Of a stretch of 64,000 bases of DNA, positions 1-10,736 are shown one piece after another. Source of the stretch: Rhodocyclales bacterium (GTDB lineage: Bacteria > Pseudomonadota > Gammaproteobacteria > Burkholderiales > Rhodocyclaceae). The position numbers were made by a program, and so were the translations under genes. The stretch spans positions 1 through 64,000 of the forward strand of contig JACRLX010000022.1 of NCBI GenBank assembly GCA_016235165.1, written 5' to 3'. How positions within the stretch are numbered: position 1 is the first letter of the stretch; each line of letters begins with the position of its first letter. The notes beneath the pieces were generated by a model. The model was given only the letters and a program-made list of their open reading frames with translations, ran no database searches and was not told where the DNA came from.

Positions 1-513
1 CCGTGCTTCGATGGCTTCGATGCGCGCACGGGCCGCTTCCGGCTCGCTGCCGGGCTGGCTGTCGTTGATGGTGACCAGGATGTGGCGCAGGCGGCGGGTT
101 TCGGGGCGGCGGAAGCGTTCGCGATGCATGAACCAGAAGATCTCGACGTCGGTCGCGCTGACCGTGGCGGCGCGGCTGGCGACGCGCTCGAGCACGGCCT
201 CGACGCGCAGGTCGCGCGTGATCTCGTCGCGCAGGGCGTCGAGGTCGAGTCCGGTGGATTCGAGGGCGCGCCGGAAGTCATCCTCCTCCGGATAGCGCTT
301 GCGGATCTCGCGCAGGGCGTCGTCGATCGAGGGTTCCGGTACCTGCACCTGGGCGGCCTCGGGCGTGGCGAGGATCAGTGCCTCGATCTCGCGCTGCTTT
401 TCGGCGGCGGCGTGTACGCGCTGGCGCTCGGCTGCGTCGAGTGCCTCCGGCGCCTTGCCGAATAGTCGCGTGGCGAGCTTGAGCTCCCGGTAGGGATGGG
501 TCGCGTCACTCAT
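1..513 (-). CDS. nifM: NifM-like peptidyl-prolyl cis-trans isomerase, C-terminus runs off window edge
   Basis: Manual reverse-strand translation from ATG at 513: MSDATHPYRELKLATRLFGKAPEALDAAERQRVHAAAEKQREIEALILATPEAAQVQVPEPSIDDALREIRKRYP...VEIFWFMHRERFRRPETRRLRHILVTIND; rotamase onset, directly downstream of nifZ. Confidence 0.8.
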   Translation of the reverse strand, partial: MSDATHPYRELKLATRLFGKAPEALDAAERQRVHAAAEKQREIEALILATPEAAQVQVPEPSIDDALREIRKRYPEEDDFRRALESTGLDLDALRDEITRDLRVEAVLERVASRAATVSATDVEIFWFMHRERFRRPETRRLRHILVTINDSQPGSEPEAARARIEAIEAR

Positions 514-958
514 CCTCGATCTCCCGCAGGGCGCCCTCCGGCACGAGTAGCGGATTGCCGGGCAGGCAGTCGAAATGCACGTGGTAGGCCACCGGGCGAC
601 CTTCCTCGCGTTCGAGGTTGAGCACTTCGCCGCGGCTGCCGGCGGGCACCTTGAGCTCGCCGCGGATCGCCAGCGGCACGGCGGCGCAGAGCTTCTGCCG
701 CACTTCGAAACGGCTTTCGATCCAGGGCTCGTCGATGCCGATCAGTTCTTCTTCGCGGCAACCGACGATGCGCTCCTCGTCGAGGAAATGCACGGAGTAG
801 ATGATCTGGTCCTGGAGGAAGCTGCCGACGTTGCGCACATGGCCGATGCGGCCGCGGCGGACCAGCAGGTCGCCCATCGCGGCGCCGGGAAAGGTGCCGT
901 CGTTGCGCACGTTGCGCGTCACGCGCACGGCATCGCCGTAGTCCCAGCGCGGCAGCAT
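506..958 (-). CDS. nifZ: NifZ-like nitrogen fixation protein
   Basis: 150 aa, MLPRWDYGDAVRVTRNVRNDGTFPGAAMGDLLVRRGRIGHVRNVGSFLQDQIIYSVHF; NifZ-type motif, nif operon context. Confidence 0.9.
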   Translation of the reverse strand: MLPRWDYGDAVRVTRNVRNDGTFPGAAMGDLLVRRGRIGHVRNVGSFLQDQIIYSVHFLDEERIVGCREEELIGIDEPWIESRFEVRQKLCAAVPLAIRGELKVPAGSRGEVLNLEREEGRPVAYHVHFDCLPGNPLLVPEGALREIEDE

Positions 959-961
959 GGC

Positions 962-1276
962 TCAGCCCGTCAGCGAGGACAGCGGCAGGAAGCTCGAACC
1001 CTCGGCCTTGCGATAGACCGCGAGCACCTTCTCCTGTTGCGCGCTGGAGTCGACGAAATCCCGGTAGGCCAGCTCCAGCCACTTGCGCCAGGCCTGGTAT
1101 TCCGGCGCCTTGCCGGCTTCCTGCTTGGCCAGGTAGTCGTGGTAGCGCTGCAGGATGTGCAGGCGATTGACCTGCACCACGCGCGCGTCATAGTCGATGC
1201 CGAAGTAATCGAGAAAGTCCTCGGCGGAACTCAGGTCGTCCAGGTCGTCTGCAAAACTGTCGGCATCGCATCCCAT
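962..1276 (-). CDS. nifW: NifW nitrogenase stabilizing/protective protein
   Basis: 104 aa, LSSAEDFLDYFGIDYDARVVQVNRLHILQRYHDYL; NifW-like. Confidence 0.9.
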   Translation of the reverse strand: MGCDADSFADDLDDLSSAEDFLDYFGIDYDARVVQVNRLHILQRYHDYLAKQEAGKAPEYQAWRKWLELAYRDFVDSSAQQEKVLAVYRKAEGSSFLPLSSLTG

Positions 1277-1297
1277 GGGGCTTCTCCTCGTGGCGTT

Positions 1298-1819
1298 TCA
1301 ACAGGTGTCGGCCGTCGCGGCTTCGCGCTCGGCAAGGGTGGCAAGCAGGGCGTTGGCGCCAAGGGCATCGCGCTCGTCGATCTCGGCGATTTTTTCCAGG
1401 CGGTGGCGCGCTTCGTCGATGCGGCCCAGGCGCAGCAGGATCACCGCCGAGCCCTTGAGCGCCAGCAGGTGGAAGCGCAGCAGGCCGATCGAGCGCATCA
1501 CCGCCTCGCCCAGCGAGACCGGGCCGATGCCGCGCCAGCCGTCGACCAGGTGCAGGCGGCCGGCGGTGACGTCGAGCGCACGCTCGGCGACCAGCAGGGC
1601 GTCTTCCAGTCGGTGCTGGTAGAAGTAATAGCGATACAGCGCGACCAGCACCGAGAGCTGGTTCGGCGCCAGGAAGTAGGCGCGCAGCAGGAAGGGCTCG
1701 GCCTCGGGGCCGTAATGCCTCGCCGCCTGGACGATCAGGGCGTCGACCTCAGCCGGGCAAGGCTCGTCGAAATACAGCCCCTCGCCATCCAGCTCCAGCA
1801 GGTCGATGCCTTCAGCCAC
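1298..1819 (-). CDS. TPR-like hypothetical protein embedded in nif operon
   Basis: 173 aa helical repeat-like sequence ([16 protein letters not shown]...[11 protein letters not shown]) between cysE and nifW, overlapping cysE by a few bases. Confidence 0.7.
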   Translation of the reverse strand: MAEGIDLLELDGEGLYFDEPCPAEVDALIVQAARHYGPEAEPFLLRAYFLAPNQLSVLVALYRYYFYQHRLEDALLVAERALDVTAGRLHLVDGWRGIGPVSLGEAVMRSIGLLRFHLLALKGSAVILLRLGRIDEARHRLEKIAEIDERDALGANALLATLAEREAATADTC

Positions 1820-2645
1820 GGCCGTGTTCCTCGCAACAGAGTTCGCCGGCGGCGCAGGCCTGGCAACCGCCGCGCTGCGGCGCGGGCAGGCCGCGCAGCT
1901 CGCGCACTTCGGTTTCCAGGCTGCCGATGCGGTCGAGCAGGCACTGGATGGCCTTGCCCACCGGATCGGGAATCAGGTGATGGTCGAGGTTGATGGCGTG
2001 AATCGCCGTTACCTGCCCGCGAAGCGGCGTTCCAGGTACGCAGAGCGCACCAGCGCCGACTCTTGAAGCCGACTCGCCGACCAGCCGCGCCGGGATGCCG
2101 ATCGCCGTGCGGCCGGCCGGCACCTCGCGGATGACGACCGAATTGGCGCCGATGCGCGCGGCGTCGCCGACCGCGATCGCGCCGAGGATCTTGGCGCCGG
2201 CGCCGATCACCACGCCGCTGCCCAGCGTCGGATGGCGCTTGCCCTTGCTCCAGGTGGTGCCGCCCAGGGTGACGCCGTGATACAGCGTGACGTCGTCGCC
2301 GATTTCGGCGGTTTCGCCGATCACCACCCCGGCGCCGTGGTCGATGAAGAAACGGCGGCCGATGCAGGCGCCGGGATGGATGTCCACGTTGGTCAGCAGG
2401 CGTGCCAGCCAGGCCAGCCAGCGTGCAGTGAAGCGCCAGCCGTTTTGCCACAGCGCATGCGCCGGGCGGTGCAGCAAGATGGCATGCAGGCCGGGGTAGG
2501 TGAGCAGCACTTCGAGGCGCGAGCGCGCCGCCGGATCGCGCGCGAAAACGCAGGCGAGGTCTTCGCGGGCCAGTGCCAGCAGGCCCGGCGGCGGTGCGGC
2601 GGCGGCCTCGGCCAAGGGCAGTGTGCCGGCGAGGTCGTGGCTCAT
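1812..2645 (-). CDS. cysE: Serine O-acetyltransferase (nif-associated)
   Basis: 277 aa; hexapeptide repeat region [45 protein letters not shown] typical of CysE. Confidence 0.92.
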   Translation of the reverse strand: MSHDLAGTLPLAEAAAAPPPGLLALAREDLACVFARDPAARSRLEVLLTYPGLHAILLHRPAHALWQNGWRFTARWLAWLARLLTNVDIHPGACIGRRFFIDHGAGVVIGETAEIGDDVTLYHGVTLGGTTWSKGKRHPTLGSGVVIGAGAKILGAIAVGDAARIGANSVVIREVPAGRTAIGIPARLVGESASRVGAGALCVPGTPLRGQVTAIHAINLDHHLIPDPVGKAIQCLLDRIGSLETEVRELRGLPAPQRGGCQACAAGELCCEEHGRG

Positions 2646-3766
2646 TTTCCGGCTCCCAGCAGGGCCAGCAGTTCGGACTCTGAGGGCGGGTGCTTGGCGG
2701 CGAGGACGAAGGCGCGCACACGGCCCAGCATTTCGCGCGCCGCCTCGTCCGAGAGCGGGTGGCCGAGCTCGGCCATCACGCGCTGCACGGCGCGCGCACC
2801 CGAGTGCTTGCCGAGCACCACGCGATGATGGCGGCCGACAAGGTGCGGATCGAAGCCCTGGTAATTGGCCGGGTCCTTCAACAGGCCATCGACATGGATG
2901 CCGGCTTCATGGGTGAAGGCGCCTTCGCCGACCACGCTCTTCTGCCAGTGCAGCGGGCGGCCCGAAGCCAGCGCGACGCGGCGCGAGATTTCGGGGAAGC
3001 CCTTGAGTTCGATGCCGGTGGCGATGCCGTGGCAGACGTGCAGGCCGAGCACCACTTCCTCCAGCGGCGCGTTGCCGGAGCGTTCGCCCAGACCATTGAC
3101 CGTGGTGTTGAGGTGGGTGGCGCCGGCCTTCGCCGCGGCCAGGGTGTTGGCCGTGGCCATGCCGAGGTCATCGTGGGCGTGCATTTCGATTTCGAGGTCG
3201 CAGGCGGCGCGCAAGGCGGCGATGCGCTCGAAGGTGGCGAAGGGGTCGAGCACGCCCAGGGTATCGGCAAAGCGGATGCGGCGCGCGCCGGCCGCCTGCG
3301 CGGCCTCGGCAATCGCGGCGAGCAGCCCGGGGTCGCCGCGCGAGGCGTCTTCGGCGCCGACGCCGACATCGAAGCCCAGGTCGCGCGCATAGGCGACGTG
3401 CTCGGCGATGGCGCGCAGCAGCCAGGCGCGGTCCTGGCGCAGCTTGGAGCGCAGGTGCTGGTCGGAGGCCGGCACCGAGATGTCGATCAGGGCTATGCCG
3501 AGCCCGGCGGCCAGGGCGATGTCCTCGCGCTGCATGCGGCTCCAGACCATCAGCCGGGCCTTGAGCCCGAGCGCGGCGACGGCGCGGATGCTCTCGCGCT
3601 CGGCCTCGCCCATGGCCGGGATGCCGATTTCGAGTTCGGGTACGCCGATGGCGTCGAGGCGGCGCGCGATGTCGAGTTTTTCGGCCAGGCTGAAGGCGAC
3701 GCCGGCCGACTGTTCGCCGTCGCGCAGGGTGGTGTCGTTGATGCAGATTTGTGCCGGCCTGTCCAT
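2642..3766 (-). CDS. nifV: Homocitrate synthase
   Basis: 374 aa, [30 protein letters not shown] superfamily, nif context. Confidence 0.92.
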   Translation of the reverse strand: MDRPAQICINDTTLRDGEQSAGVAFSLAEKLDIARRLDAIGVPELEIGIPAMGEAERESIRAVAALGLKARLMVWSRMQREDIALAAGLGIALIDISVPASDQHLRSKLRQDRAWLLRAIAEHVAYARDLGFDVGVGAEDASRGDPGLLAAIAEAAQAAGARRIRFADTLGVLDPFATFERIAALRAACDLEIEMHAHDDLGMATANTLAAAKAGATHLNTTVNGLGERSGNAPLEEVVLGLHVCHGIATGIELKGFPEISRRVALASGRPLHWQKSVVGEGAFTHEAGIHVDGLLKDPANYQGFDPHLVGRHHRVVLGKHSGARAVQRVMAELGHPLSDEAAREMLGRVRAFVLAAKHPPSESELLALLGAGK

Positions 3767-3778
3767 GGGCCGGTAGTA

Positions 3779-3792
3779 GCAAAACCGGTGCC
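3779..3792 (-). promoter_or_regulatory. Putative sigma54 -24/-12 element upstream of nifV
   Basis: Minus strand GGCACCGGTTTTGC (GG-N10-GC), close to TGGCACG-N4-TTGC. Confidence 0.55.
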
Positions 3793-3842
3793 GGCAAAAT
3801 CGCCCCTTGAAAACAGCGGCTTATGGGCTGGTTGCGGCCTTC

Positions 3843-3858
3843 TGTCGGGTTTGCTACA
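3843..3858. promoter_or_regulatory. Putative NifA upstream activator sequence
   Basis: TGT-CGGGTTTGCT-ACA (TGT-N10-ACA), about 65 bp upstream of the sigma54-like element. Confidence 0.6.
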
Positions 3859-5257
3859 CGGCCTTGTAGCGCTCCAGGCTGCGGGCGCGGGCCAGCGCAT
3901 GGTCGACCACCGGCGCCGGGTAGTCGCGCCCGATGACGAGGCCGCATGCCGCCTGCTGCACGGTAGTCATGGTCCAAGGCGCGTGGATGAATTTTGCCGG
4001 CACGTTCGCCAGTTCCGGTACATGGCGGCGGATGAAGCGGCCCTCGGGGTCGAACTTCTCCGACTGGGTAACGGGATTGAAGATGCGGAACCAGGGCTGG
4101 GCGTCGCAGCCGGTCGAGGCCGCCCATTGCCAGCCGCCGTTGTTGGCGGCGAGGTCGAAGTCGAGCAGCTTTGCGGCGAACCAGGCTTCGCCCAGGCGCC
4201 AGTCGAGGCCGAGGTCCTTGCTCAGGAACGAGGCCGTGATCATGCGCAGGCGGTTGTGCATCCAGCCCGCATGCAGCAGCTGGCGCATTGCGGCGTCGAC
4301 CAGCGGGTAGCCGGTGCGGCCCTGGCACCATGCGGCGAACAGGTCCGGGCCATCGTCCCAGCGCAGCTTGTCGAATTCGGGTTTGAAGCACTGCGTGACG
4401 ACGCGTGGGTGGTGCCACAGGATGGCGTGATAAAAGTCGCGCCAGATCAGTTCCGAGAGCCAGGTCTGGGCGCCGCGTCCGCCGTGGCCATGGGCGTGGG
4501 CAGCCAGTTGCCGGATCGAGAGGGTGCCGAAGCGCAGGTGGGGCGAGAGGCAGGAGCAGCCCTTGACGGCGGGATAGTCGCGCGTGGCGGCGTAATCGTC
4601 GATGCGGTCGACGAAATCGCGGAACAGCGCTTGCGCCCCGCTCATGCCGGTGGGCAGGCACAGCGCCGGCAGGTCGGTGGCCTCGAAGCCAAGCTCGGCC
4701 AGGGTCGGCAGGCGCTCGCCTTCGCGCGGCGGCGCAAGCCGCGCGGCATGCGGCTCGACCGGCAGGGGGTTGAGCTCGGCGGGCGTGAGGCGCTTGAGCC
4801 AGGCGTTCCTGTAGGGCGTGAATACCGAGAAGGGCGTGCCGCCCCGGGTCATCACTTCGTCGCGCTCGAAGATCACCTGGTCCTTGAATTCGTGAAAGTC
4901 GGCGCTGGCAAGACGGCGTTTGACTTCCTCGTCGCGGGCTCTGGCGGCGGGCTCATAGTCGCGATTGACGAACACGGCGCCGGCGCCGAGCTCGGTGGCA
5001 AGGCGCGGAATCTCGTCGCGCGGGTCGCCGTGGCGCACGATCAGCCCGCCGCCCAGCGCGCGCAAGGCGGCGTCGAGTTCCTCCACCGCACGCAGGATGA
5101 ATTCGACGCGGCGGTCGCGGCGCGGCAGCGGGTCGAGGATGGTCGTATCGAAGACGAAAACGCAATGCACGCGGGAGTGGGCGAGCAGGGCGTGGTGCAG
5201 GGCGGCGTGGTCGTTGCTGCGCAGGTCGCGGCGAAACCAGACCAGGGCGGTCGTCAT
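3854..5257 (-). CDS. phrB: Deoxyribodipyrimidine photolyase / cryptochrome family
   Basis: [25 protein letters not shown]...; C-terminal FAD-binding region [34 protein letters not shown]. Confidence 0.93.
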   Translation of the reverse strand: MTTALVWFRRDLRSNDHAALHHALLAHSRVHCVFVFDTTILDPLPRRDRRVEFILRAVEELDAALRALGGGLIVRHGDPRDEIPRLATELGAGAVFVNRDYEPAARARDEEVKRRLASADFHEFKDQVIFERDEVMTRGGTPFSVFTPYRNAWLKRLTPAELNPLPVEPHAARLAPPREGERLPTLAELGFEATDLPALCLPTGMSGAQALFRDFVDRIDDYAATRDYPAVKGCSCLSPHLRFGTLSIRQLAAHAHGHGGRGAQTWLSELIWRDFYHAILWHHPRVVTQCFKPEFDKLRWDDGPDLFAAWCQGRTGYPLVDAAMRQLLHAGWMHNRLRMITASFLSKDLGLDWRLGEAWFAAKLLDFDLAANNGGWQWAASTGCDAQPWFRIFNPVTQSEKFDPEGRFIRRHVPELANVPAKFIHAPWTMTTVQQAACGLVIGRDYPAPVVDHALARARSLERYKAV

Positions 5258-5305
5258 GGGCGGGTACTCGGGAACGGACTGAGAGATTACAATGTCGAAC
5301 GCGCC

Positions 5306-5878
5306 ATGGAAACCGTCAGCCTCGCCAATCACTTCCTGATCGCCATGCCCGCCATGGACGATCCGAATTTTTCCCGCACGCTGACCTTCATCTGCGAACA
5401 CAACGCGGACGGCGCCATCGGCATCATCGTCAATCGTCCCACCGACATGAGCCTGGCCGGGCTCTTCGACCGGGTCAGCATCCCGCTCGAGGATCAGGCC
5501 GCCGAAACCCGCTTTGCCGAGCTGCCTGTGTATTTCGGTGGCCCGGTGCAGACCGATCGCGGCTTTGTCCTGCATCGCCCGGCCGGACAGTGGCAGTCTT
5601 CGCTCAGCATCAGCGACAGCATCGCCCTGACCAGCTCGCGCGACATCCTGCAGGCGATGGCCGGCACCGGCGAGCCGGCCGAGGTGCTGGTCAGCCTGGG
5701 TTATGCCGGCTGGACTGCCGGGCAACTGGAGTGGGAACTGTCGCAGAACTCCTGGCTCACCGTCGGCGCCGACGCCAACATCATCTTCGCCACCCCGCCC
5801 GAGGAGCGCCTGCCGGCGGCGATGCAGCTGCTGGGCGTGGATTTCGCCAGGCTTTCCGAAGTCGCGGGTCATGCCTGA
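5306..5878 (+). CDS. YqgE/AlgH family protein
   Basis: [47 protein letters not shown]; classic YqgE/AlgH N-terminus. Confidence 0.93.
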   Translation: METVSLANHFLIAMPAMDDPNFSRTLTFICEHNADGAIGIIVNRPTDMSLAGLFDRVSIPLEDQAAETRFAELPVYFGGPVQTDRGFVLHRPAGQWQSSLSISDSIALTSSRDILQAMAGTGEPAEVLVSLGYAGWTAGQLEWELSQNSWLTVGADANIIFATPPEERLPAAMQLLGVDFARLSEVAGHA

Positions 5879-6323
5879 GGCCCAGGGCTCCATACTCGCG
5901 TTCGACTTCGGACTCAAGCGCATCGGCGTCGCCGTCGGCACCCAATTGGCCCCCGGCCGGCTGGTCGCGGTACGCCCCCTGACCACCATCGCCGCTGCCG
6001 CCAACGATGCGCGCTTTGCCGCGATTGCCGCGCTGATCGCCGAATGGCAGCCGCGGCGCCTGCTGGTCGGCCGTCCGCTCGGCGACGACGGCAGCCCGCA
6101 CGAAATGACGGCGCGCTGCGAACGCTTCGCCGACCAGTTGCGCGGGCGCTTTCGCCTGCCGGTGGACGCGGTCGATGAACGATACAGCTCGGTCGAGGCC
6201 GACTCGACGCTGCGCGGACATGGCCTCGACTGGCGACAGCGCAAGGCGCGGGTCGACGCCGAGGCCGCCGTGATCATCCTTCAGGATTGGAACGATACCC
6301 ATGCCTGCTCCGCAACTGCCTGA
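5871..6323 (+). CDS. ruvX: Holliday junction resolvase-like RuvX/YqgF
   Basis: [18 protein letters not shown]... [45 protein letters not shown]. Confidence 0.93.
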   Translation: MPEAQGSILAFDFGLKRIGVAVGTQLAPGRLVAVRPLTTIAAAANDARFAAIAALIAEWQPRRLLVGRPLGDDGSPHEMTARCERFADQLRGRFRLPVDAVDERYSSVEADSTLRGHGLDWRQRKARVDAEAAVIILQDWNDTHACSATA

Positions 6324-6807
6324 CGCCGAAGCCCTCTGCGCCGCCCTGGCCGAGGCCATGCGGGCCAGGGTCGACCCCGCCGTCACCGCCCTGGTCGGCA
6401 TCCACACCGGCGGCGTCTGGGTTGCCGAACGCCTGCATGCCGCGCTCGGGTTGAAGATTCCCCCCGGCTCGATCGACGTCTCCTTCCATCGCGACGACTA
6501 CCACCAGCGCGGCCTGCACGCCGGAAACAAGAGCTCGCAGATTCCCTTCGACGTCGAGGCCGCGCACATCGTCATCGTCGACGACGTGCTTTACACCGGG
6601 CGCACCATACGCGCCGCGATGAACGAGCTGTTCGACTACGGCCGGCCGGGCCGCATCGACCTCGCCGTGCTCTGCGATCGCGGTGGACGCGAGTTGCCGG
6701 TGGCGCCGACCTGGTGCGCGCATTCCCTGAGCCTGCCGGCATCGCAGATGCTGGCCCTGGAACGCGCCGACGACGGCCGCCTGTCCTTCCGCCTGATGGA
6801 GAAATGA
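6301..6807 (+). CDS. pyrR: Bifunctional pyr operon regulator / uracil phosphoribosyltransferase
   Basis: 168 aa, PRPP loop [20 protein letters not shown]. Confidence 0.93.
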   Translation: MPAPQLPDAEALCAALAEAMRARVDPAVTALVGIHTGGVWVAERLHAALGLKIPPGSIDVSFHRDDYHQRGLHAGNKSSQIPFDVEAAHIVIVDDVLYTGRTIRAAMNELFDYGRPGRIDLAVLCDRGGRELPVAPTWCAHSLSLPASQMLALERADDGRLSFRLMEK

Positions 6808-7781
6808 GCGTGACCACTACCGGCGGCAATCCGCAACTCAACCGGCATGGCGAACTCAAGCACCTGCTGACCATCGAGGGTCTGCCGCGCGAGGTGCTCG
6901 AGCGGATCCTCGACACCGCGGCACCCTTCACCGAGGTCGCCGAACGCGAGGTGAAGAAGCTGCCCTTGCTGCGCGGCAAAAGCGTGTTCAATCTCTTCTT
7001 CGAAAATTCGACGCGCACCCGCACCACTTTCGAGATCGCCGCCAAGCGGCTTTCCGCCGATGTCATCAACCTCAACATCAGCACCTCGTCGGCGAACAAG
7101 GGCGAGACCCTGCTCGACACCGTGGACAACCTCGCCGCGATGCAGGCCGACATGTTCGTCGTGCGCCACGCGTCCTCGGGCGCGCCCTACCTGATTGCCC
7201 AGCATCTTGCCGCTACCGGGCGTGACCACATCCACGTGGTGAATGCCGGCGACGGGCGCCATGCACACCCGACACAGGGCCTGCTCGACATGTACACCGT
7301 GCGCCACTACAAGAAGGACTTCACCCAGCTCACCGTGGCCATCGTCGGCGACGTGCTGCACTCGCGCGTGGCGCGCAGCCAGATCCACGCCCTCAACATC
7401 CTCGGCGTGCCCGAGATCCGGGTGATCGCGCCGAAGACGCTGCTGCCCACCGGCGTCGAGCGTCTCGGCGTGCGCGTCTTCAACGACATGCGCGAAGGCT
7501 TGCGCGGCGTCGATGTGGTGATGATGCTGCGCCTGCAGAACGAGCGCATGCAGGGCGCACTGCTGCCCTCGACCCAGGAGTTCTTCAAGTCCTGGGGCCT
7601 GACGCCGGAGAAGCTGGCGCTGGCCAAGCCCGACGCCATCGTCATGCACCCGGGGCCGATGAACCGCGGCGTCGAGATCGATTCGGCAGTGGCCGACGGC
7701 AACCAGGCGGTGATCCTGCCGCAGGTGACCTTCGGCATCGCCGTGCGCATGGCGGTGATGGCCATGCTGGGGGGGAACTGA
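6804..7781 (+). CDS. pyrB: Aspartate carbamoyltransferase catalytic subunit
   Basis: [43 protein letters not shown]. Confidence 0.95.
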   Translation: MSVTTTGGNPQLNRHGELKHLLTIEGLPREVLERILDTAAPFTEVAEREVKKLPLLRGKSVFNLFFENSTRTRTTFEIAAKRLSADVINLNISTSSANKGETLLDTVDNLAAMQADMFVVRHASSGAPYLIAQHLAATGRDHIHVVNAGDGRHAHPTQGLLDMYTVRHYKKDFTQLTVAIVGDVLHSRVARSQIHALNILGVPEIRVIAPKTLLPTGVERLGVRVFNDMREGLRGVDVVMMLRLQNERMQGALLPSTQEFFKSWGLTPEKLALAKPDAIVMHPGPMNRGVEIDSAVADGNQAVILPQVTFGIAVRMAVMAMLGGN

Positions 7782-7784
7782 GCC

Positions 7785-9068
7785 ATGAAGATCCACATCA
7801 AGAACGGTCGCCTGATCGACCCCGCGAGCAGGACCGACAAGCTGCTCGATGTTTTCATCGGTGCCGGACGCGTGGTCGGCATCGGTAGCGCGCCGGCCGG
7901 GTTCGAAGCCAATAGCGTGCTCGACGCCAGCGGCTGCATCGTCTGCCCCGGCCTGGTTGACCTTTCGGCACGCCTGCGCGAACCCGGCTTCGAGTACCGG
8001 GCGACGCTGGAATCCGAGATGGCGGCCGCCGTCGCCGGCGGCGTCACGCGCCTGGCCTGCCCGCCGGACACCGACCCGGTGCTCGACGAACCCGGCCTGG
8101 TGGAAATGCTGACCCATCGCGCGCGCCTGCCCGAGTTCGCCCACGTGCATCCGGTCGGCGCGCTGACCACCCAGCTCGAAGGCAAGGCCCTGACCGAGAT
8201 GGCGGAACTTGCCGAGGCCGGCTGCGTTGCTTTCGGCCAGGCCAACCGCGCCGTGGTCGACACCCAGGTGCTGCTGCGGGCGATGATGTACGCGGCGACT
8301 TTCGACTTCCCGGTCTGGCTGCAGGCGCAGGATCCCTTCCTGGCGAAGAAGGGTGTCGCCCACGACGGTGAGGTCGCCGCGCGTCTCGGCCTGGCCGGCA
8401 TACCGGTGGCGGCGGAGACCATTGCGCTCGCCACCATGCTGCAACTGGCGCGCGAAACCGGCGCCCGCGTCCATGTCACACGCATTTCATCGGCGGCCGG
8501 GGTCGAGATGATCGTCGCTGCGCGCGCCGCCGGGATCGGCGTGACCTGCGACGTCGGCGCGCACCACCTGCACCTGTGCGAAAACGACATCGGCTTCTTC
8601 AATGCCCACGCCCGCCTCGATCCGCCCTTGCGCACCACCGGCGATCGCGACGCGCTGCGCCGTGGCCTGGCCTCGGGCGCGATCAATGCGCTATGCTCTG
8701 ACCATACCCCGGTCGATGACGATGGCAAGCAGATGCCCTTCGACGAGGCCGAGGTCGGCGCCACCGGGCTGGAACTGCTGCTGCCGCTGACCCTGAAGTG
8801 GGCGCAGGAAATGAAGCTGCCGCTGGTCGAGGCGCTGGCCCGCGTCACCTGCGAACCGGCACGCATCCTCGGCGTCAAGGCCGGCAGTTTGGCGGTCGGC
8901 GCCACCGCCGATGTCTGCGTCTTCGATCCCGCCGCCGACTACCTGGTCAGCCGCGAGACCCTGAAAAGCCAGGGCAAGAACACGCCCTTTCTCGGCTATG
9001 CCTTTCCCGGCCGGGTGCGCTATACGCTGATCGACGGCCACCTGGCCTTCGACGGCACGCTTAGCTGA
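7785..9068 (+). CDS. pyrX: Dihydroorotase-like protein, probably non-catalytic PyrC' / PyrX
   Basis: 427 aa amidohydrolase fold; expected HxH metal motif replaced (GLVDLSARLREPG); immediately downstream of pyrB. Confidence 0.85.
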   Translation: MKIHIKNGRLIDPASRTDKLLDVFIGAGRVVGIGSAPAGFEANSVLDASGCIVCPGLVDLSARLREPGFEYRATLESEMAAAVAGGVTRLACPPDTDPVLDEPGLVEMLTHRARLPEFAHVHPVGALTTQLEGKALTEMAELAEAGCVAFGQANRAVVDTQVLLRAMMYAATFDFPVWLQAQDPFLAKKGVAHDGEVAARLGLAGIPVAAETIALATMLQLARETGARVHVTRISSAAGVEMIVAARAAGIGVTCDVGAHHLHLCENDIGFFNAHARLDPPLRTTGDRDALRRGLASGAINALCSDHTPVDDDGKQMPFDEAEVGATGLELLLPLTLKWAQEMKLPLVEALARVTCEPARILGVKAGSLAVGATADVCVFDPAADYLVSRETLKSQGKNTPFLGYAFPGRVRYTLIDGHLAFDGTLS

Positions 9069-9345
9069 GTTTTGCCCGCGCCGTGTCGGCGCTGACCCCG
9101 GCGACACGCAGGCGTTTGCCGCGCGATGTTTCGCCGCTCAGCAGTTCGACGGCGGATTTCGCCACGCCCAACTGTCGGGCAAGGAATTCAACCAGGCAGG
9201 CATTCGCCTTGCCATCCACGGGCGGCGCGGCGAGGCGGATCTTCAGGGCATCGCCATGCAGGCCGGCGATTTCGGTTTTTTTCGCGCCGGGCTGGACGTG
9301 CAGGCGCAGGCTGACGCCGTCGCCGTCGGCGACCAGCCAGTTCAT
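9061..9345 (-). CDS. yggU: DUF167 (YggU) family protein
   Basis: LRLHVQPGAKKTEIAGLHGDALKIRLAAPPVDGKANACLVEFLARQLGV. Confidence 0.9.
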   Translation of the reverse strand: MNWLVADGDGVSLRLHVQPGAKKTEIAGLHGDALKIRLAAPPVDGKANACLVEFLARQLGVAKSAVELLSGETSRGKRLRVAGVSADTARAKLS

Positions 9346-9914
9346 AGCATCGCCGGCAGGATGCCCTGGCGCAGACCGGCGAGGACGAACAGCGCGATTT
9401 GCAGCACCAGCAGCAGGGCCAGCGGCGACAGGTCGACGCCGCCCACCGGCGGGATGACGCGGCGGAAAGGCCGCAGCAGCGGATTGGTCAGGGCGTTGAA
9501 AATGCCTGCCATCGGCGCATAGGGATTGACCCAGGAAAAGATGGCCGAGATCAGCACCGCGCCCATCAGCAGGTAGAGCCCGATCTTCAGCACTTCGAGC
9601 ACGGCCAGGATCAGCACCAGCAAAGTCGGCTCCAGCGACACGGCGAACAGCAGGCCGCTCAAGCCCAGCGCCAGGCCGTGATAGATCACTTGCCAAAGCC
9701 AGGCCAGGAGCAGGCTGGCCATGTCAAGGCCGAACAGTCCGGGGATCAGGCGGCGGACAGGACGCACCATCCAGTCGGTGACGGCGACAATGAATTGCCC
9801 GAGCGGATTGCGGAAGGGCGCACGCACCCATTGCATGACGAAGCGCAGCAGCAGTGCCAGCGTAAAGAAGCCGCAGACCGTATCGAGGACGAAGAGCAGG
9901 ATCTTGAGCAGCAT
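9342..9914 (-). CDS. yggT: YggT family membrane protein
   Basis: 190 aa, two YggT repeats (RFVMQWVRAPFRNPLGQFIVAVTDWMVRPVRRLIPG ; FSWVNPYAPMAGIFNALTNPLLRPFRRVIPPVGGVDLSP). Confidence 0.92.
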   Translation of the reverse strand: MLLKILLFVLDTVCGFFTLALLLRFVMQWVRAPFRNPLGQFIVAVTDWMVRPVRRLIPGLFGLDMASLLLAWLWQVIYHGLALGLSGLLFAVSLEPTLLVLILAVLEVLKIGLYLLMGAVLISAIFSWVNPYAPMAGIFNALTNPLLRPFRRVIPPVGGVDLSPLALLLVLQIALFVLAGLRQGILPAML

Positions 9915-9922
9915 GTCGACGC

Positions 9923-10736
9923 TCAGTCCTTGCCCAGCAGCTCGCCCAGTTCGCGGCCGCGCGCGTCGGCGGCGGCGATGCCGCGAGCGATGCCCGCGGC
10001 CACGCCGCCGGCATCGAAGGCATTCAGCGCCGCTTCGGTGGTGCCGCCCTTGGAGGTGACGCGGGTACGCAGGGTGGCGAGCGATTCGGGGCTGTCGCTG
10101 GCGAGTTTCGCCGCGCCGATGAAGGTTTCCACCGCCAGCTGGCGCGCGGTGGCGGCGTCGAAGCCGAGCTTGAGGCCGGCGGCTTCCATGGCTTCGAGAA
10201 AATAAAAGACATAGGCCGGGCCGCTGCCGGAGACGGCGGTGACGGCGTCCATCTTTGCTTCGTCATCGATCCAGAGCGTGGCGCCGACCGCGCGCAGGAC
10301 TTTCTCCGCGTTCTGGCGTCCTTCGAGATCGACGCTGGGGTCGGCGCACAGGGCGGTGATGCCGGCGCCGATCAGGGCCGGCGTGTTGGGCATGCAGCGC
10401 ACCAGCTTGCAGTAGCCGCCCAGCCAGCGCGCCATGTCGACCATGCGCAGGCCGGCGGCGATGCTGACCACCAGTTGCCCGGAGAGCTTGCCGGCCAACG
10501 GCGCCACGGCGTCCTTCATCTGCTGCGGCTTGACCGCCAGCACCAGCACTTCGCAGTTCAGGGCGGCGGCATCGACGCTGGCGGCGCAGCGCACGCCGAA
10601 GTTTTCAGAGAGCTTGTCGCGGGCTTCGGCAAAGGGCTCGACGACCTGGATTGCCGCGGCGGAAAAGCCCTGGCGGCGCAGGCCGCCGATCAGGGCGACG
10701 GCCATGTTGCCGCCGCCGATGAAGGTGATTTTCATG
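9923..10736 (-). CDS. proC: Pyrroline-5-carboxylate reductase
   Basis: MKITFIGGGNMAVALIGGL... VRCMPNTPALIGAG ... AVSGSGPAYVFYFLEAM. Confidence 0.95.

Noticed and set aside
2690-5305. 1062-aa plus-strand ORF whose first roughly 870 residues run antisense to nifV and the photolyase gene
   Set aside because: Only the last 191 residues (YqgE/AlgH, from Met at 5306) have family signatures. The rest is the usual open antisense frame in GC-rich DNA.
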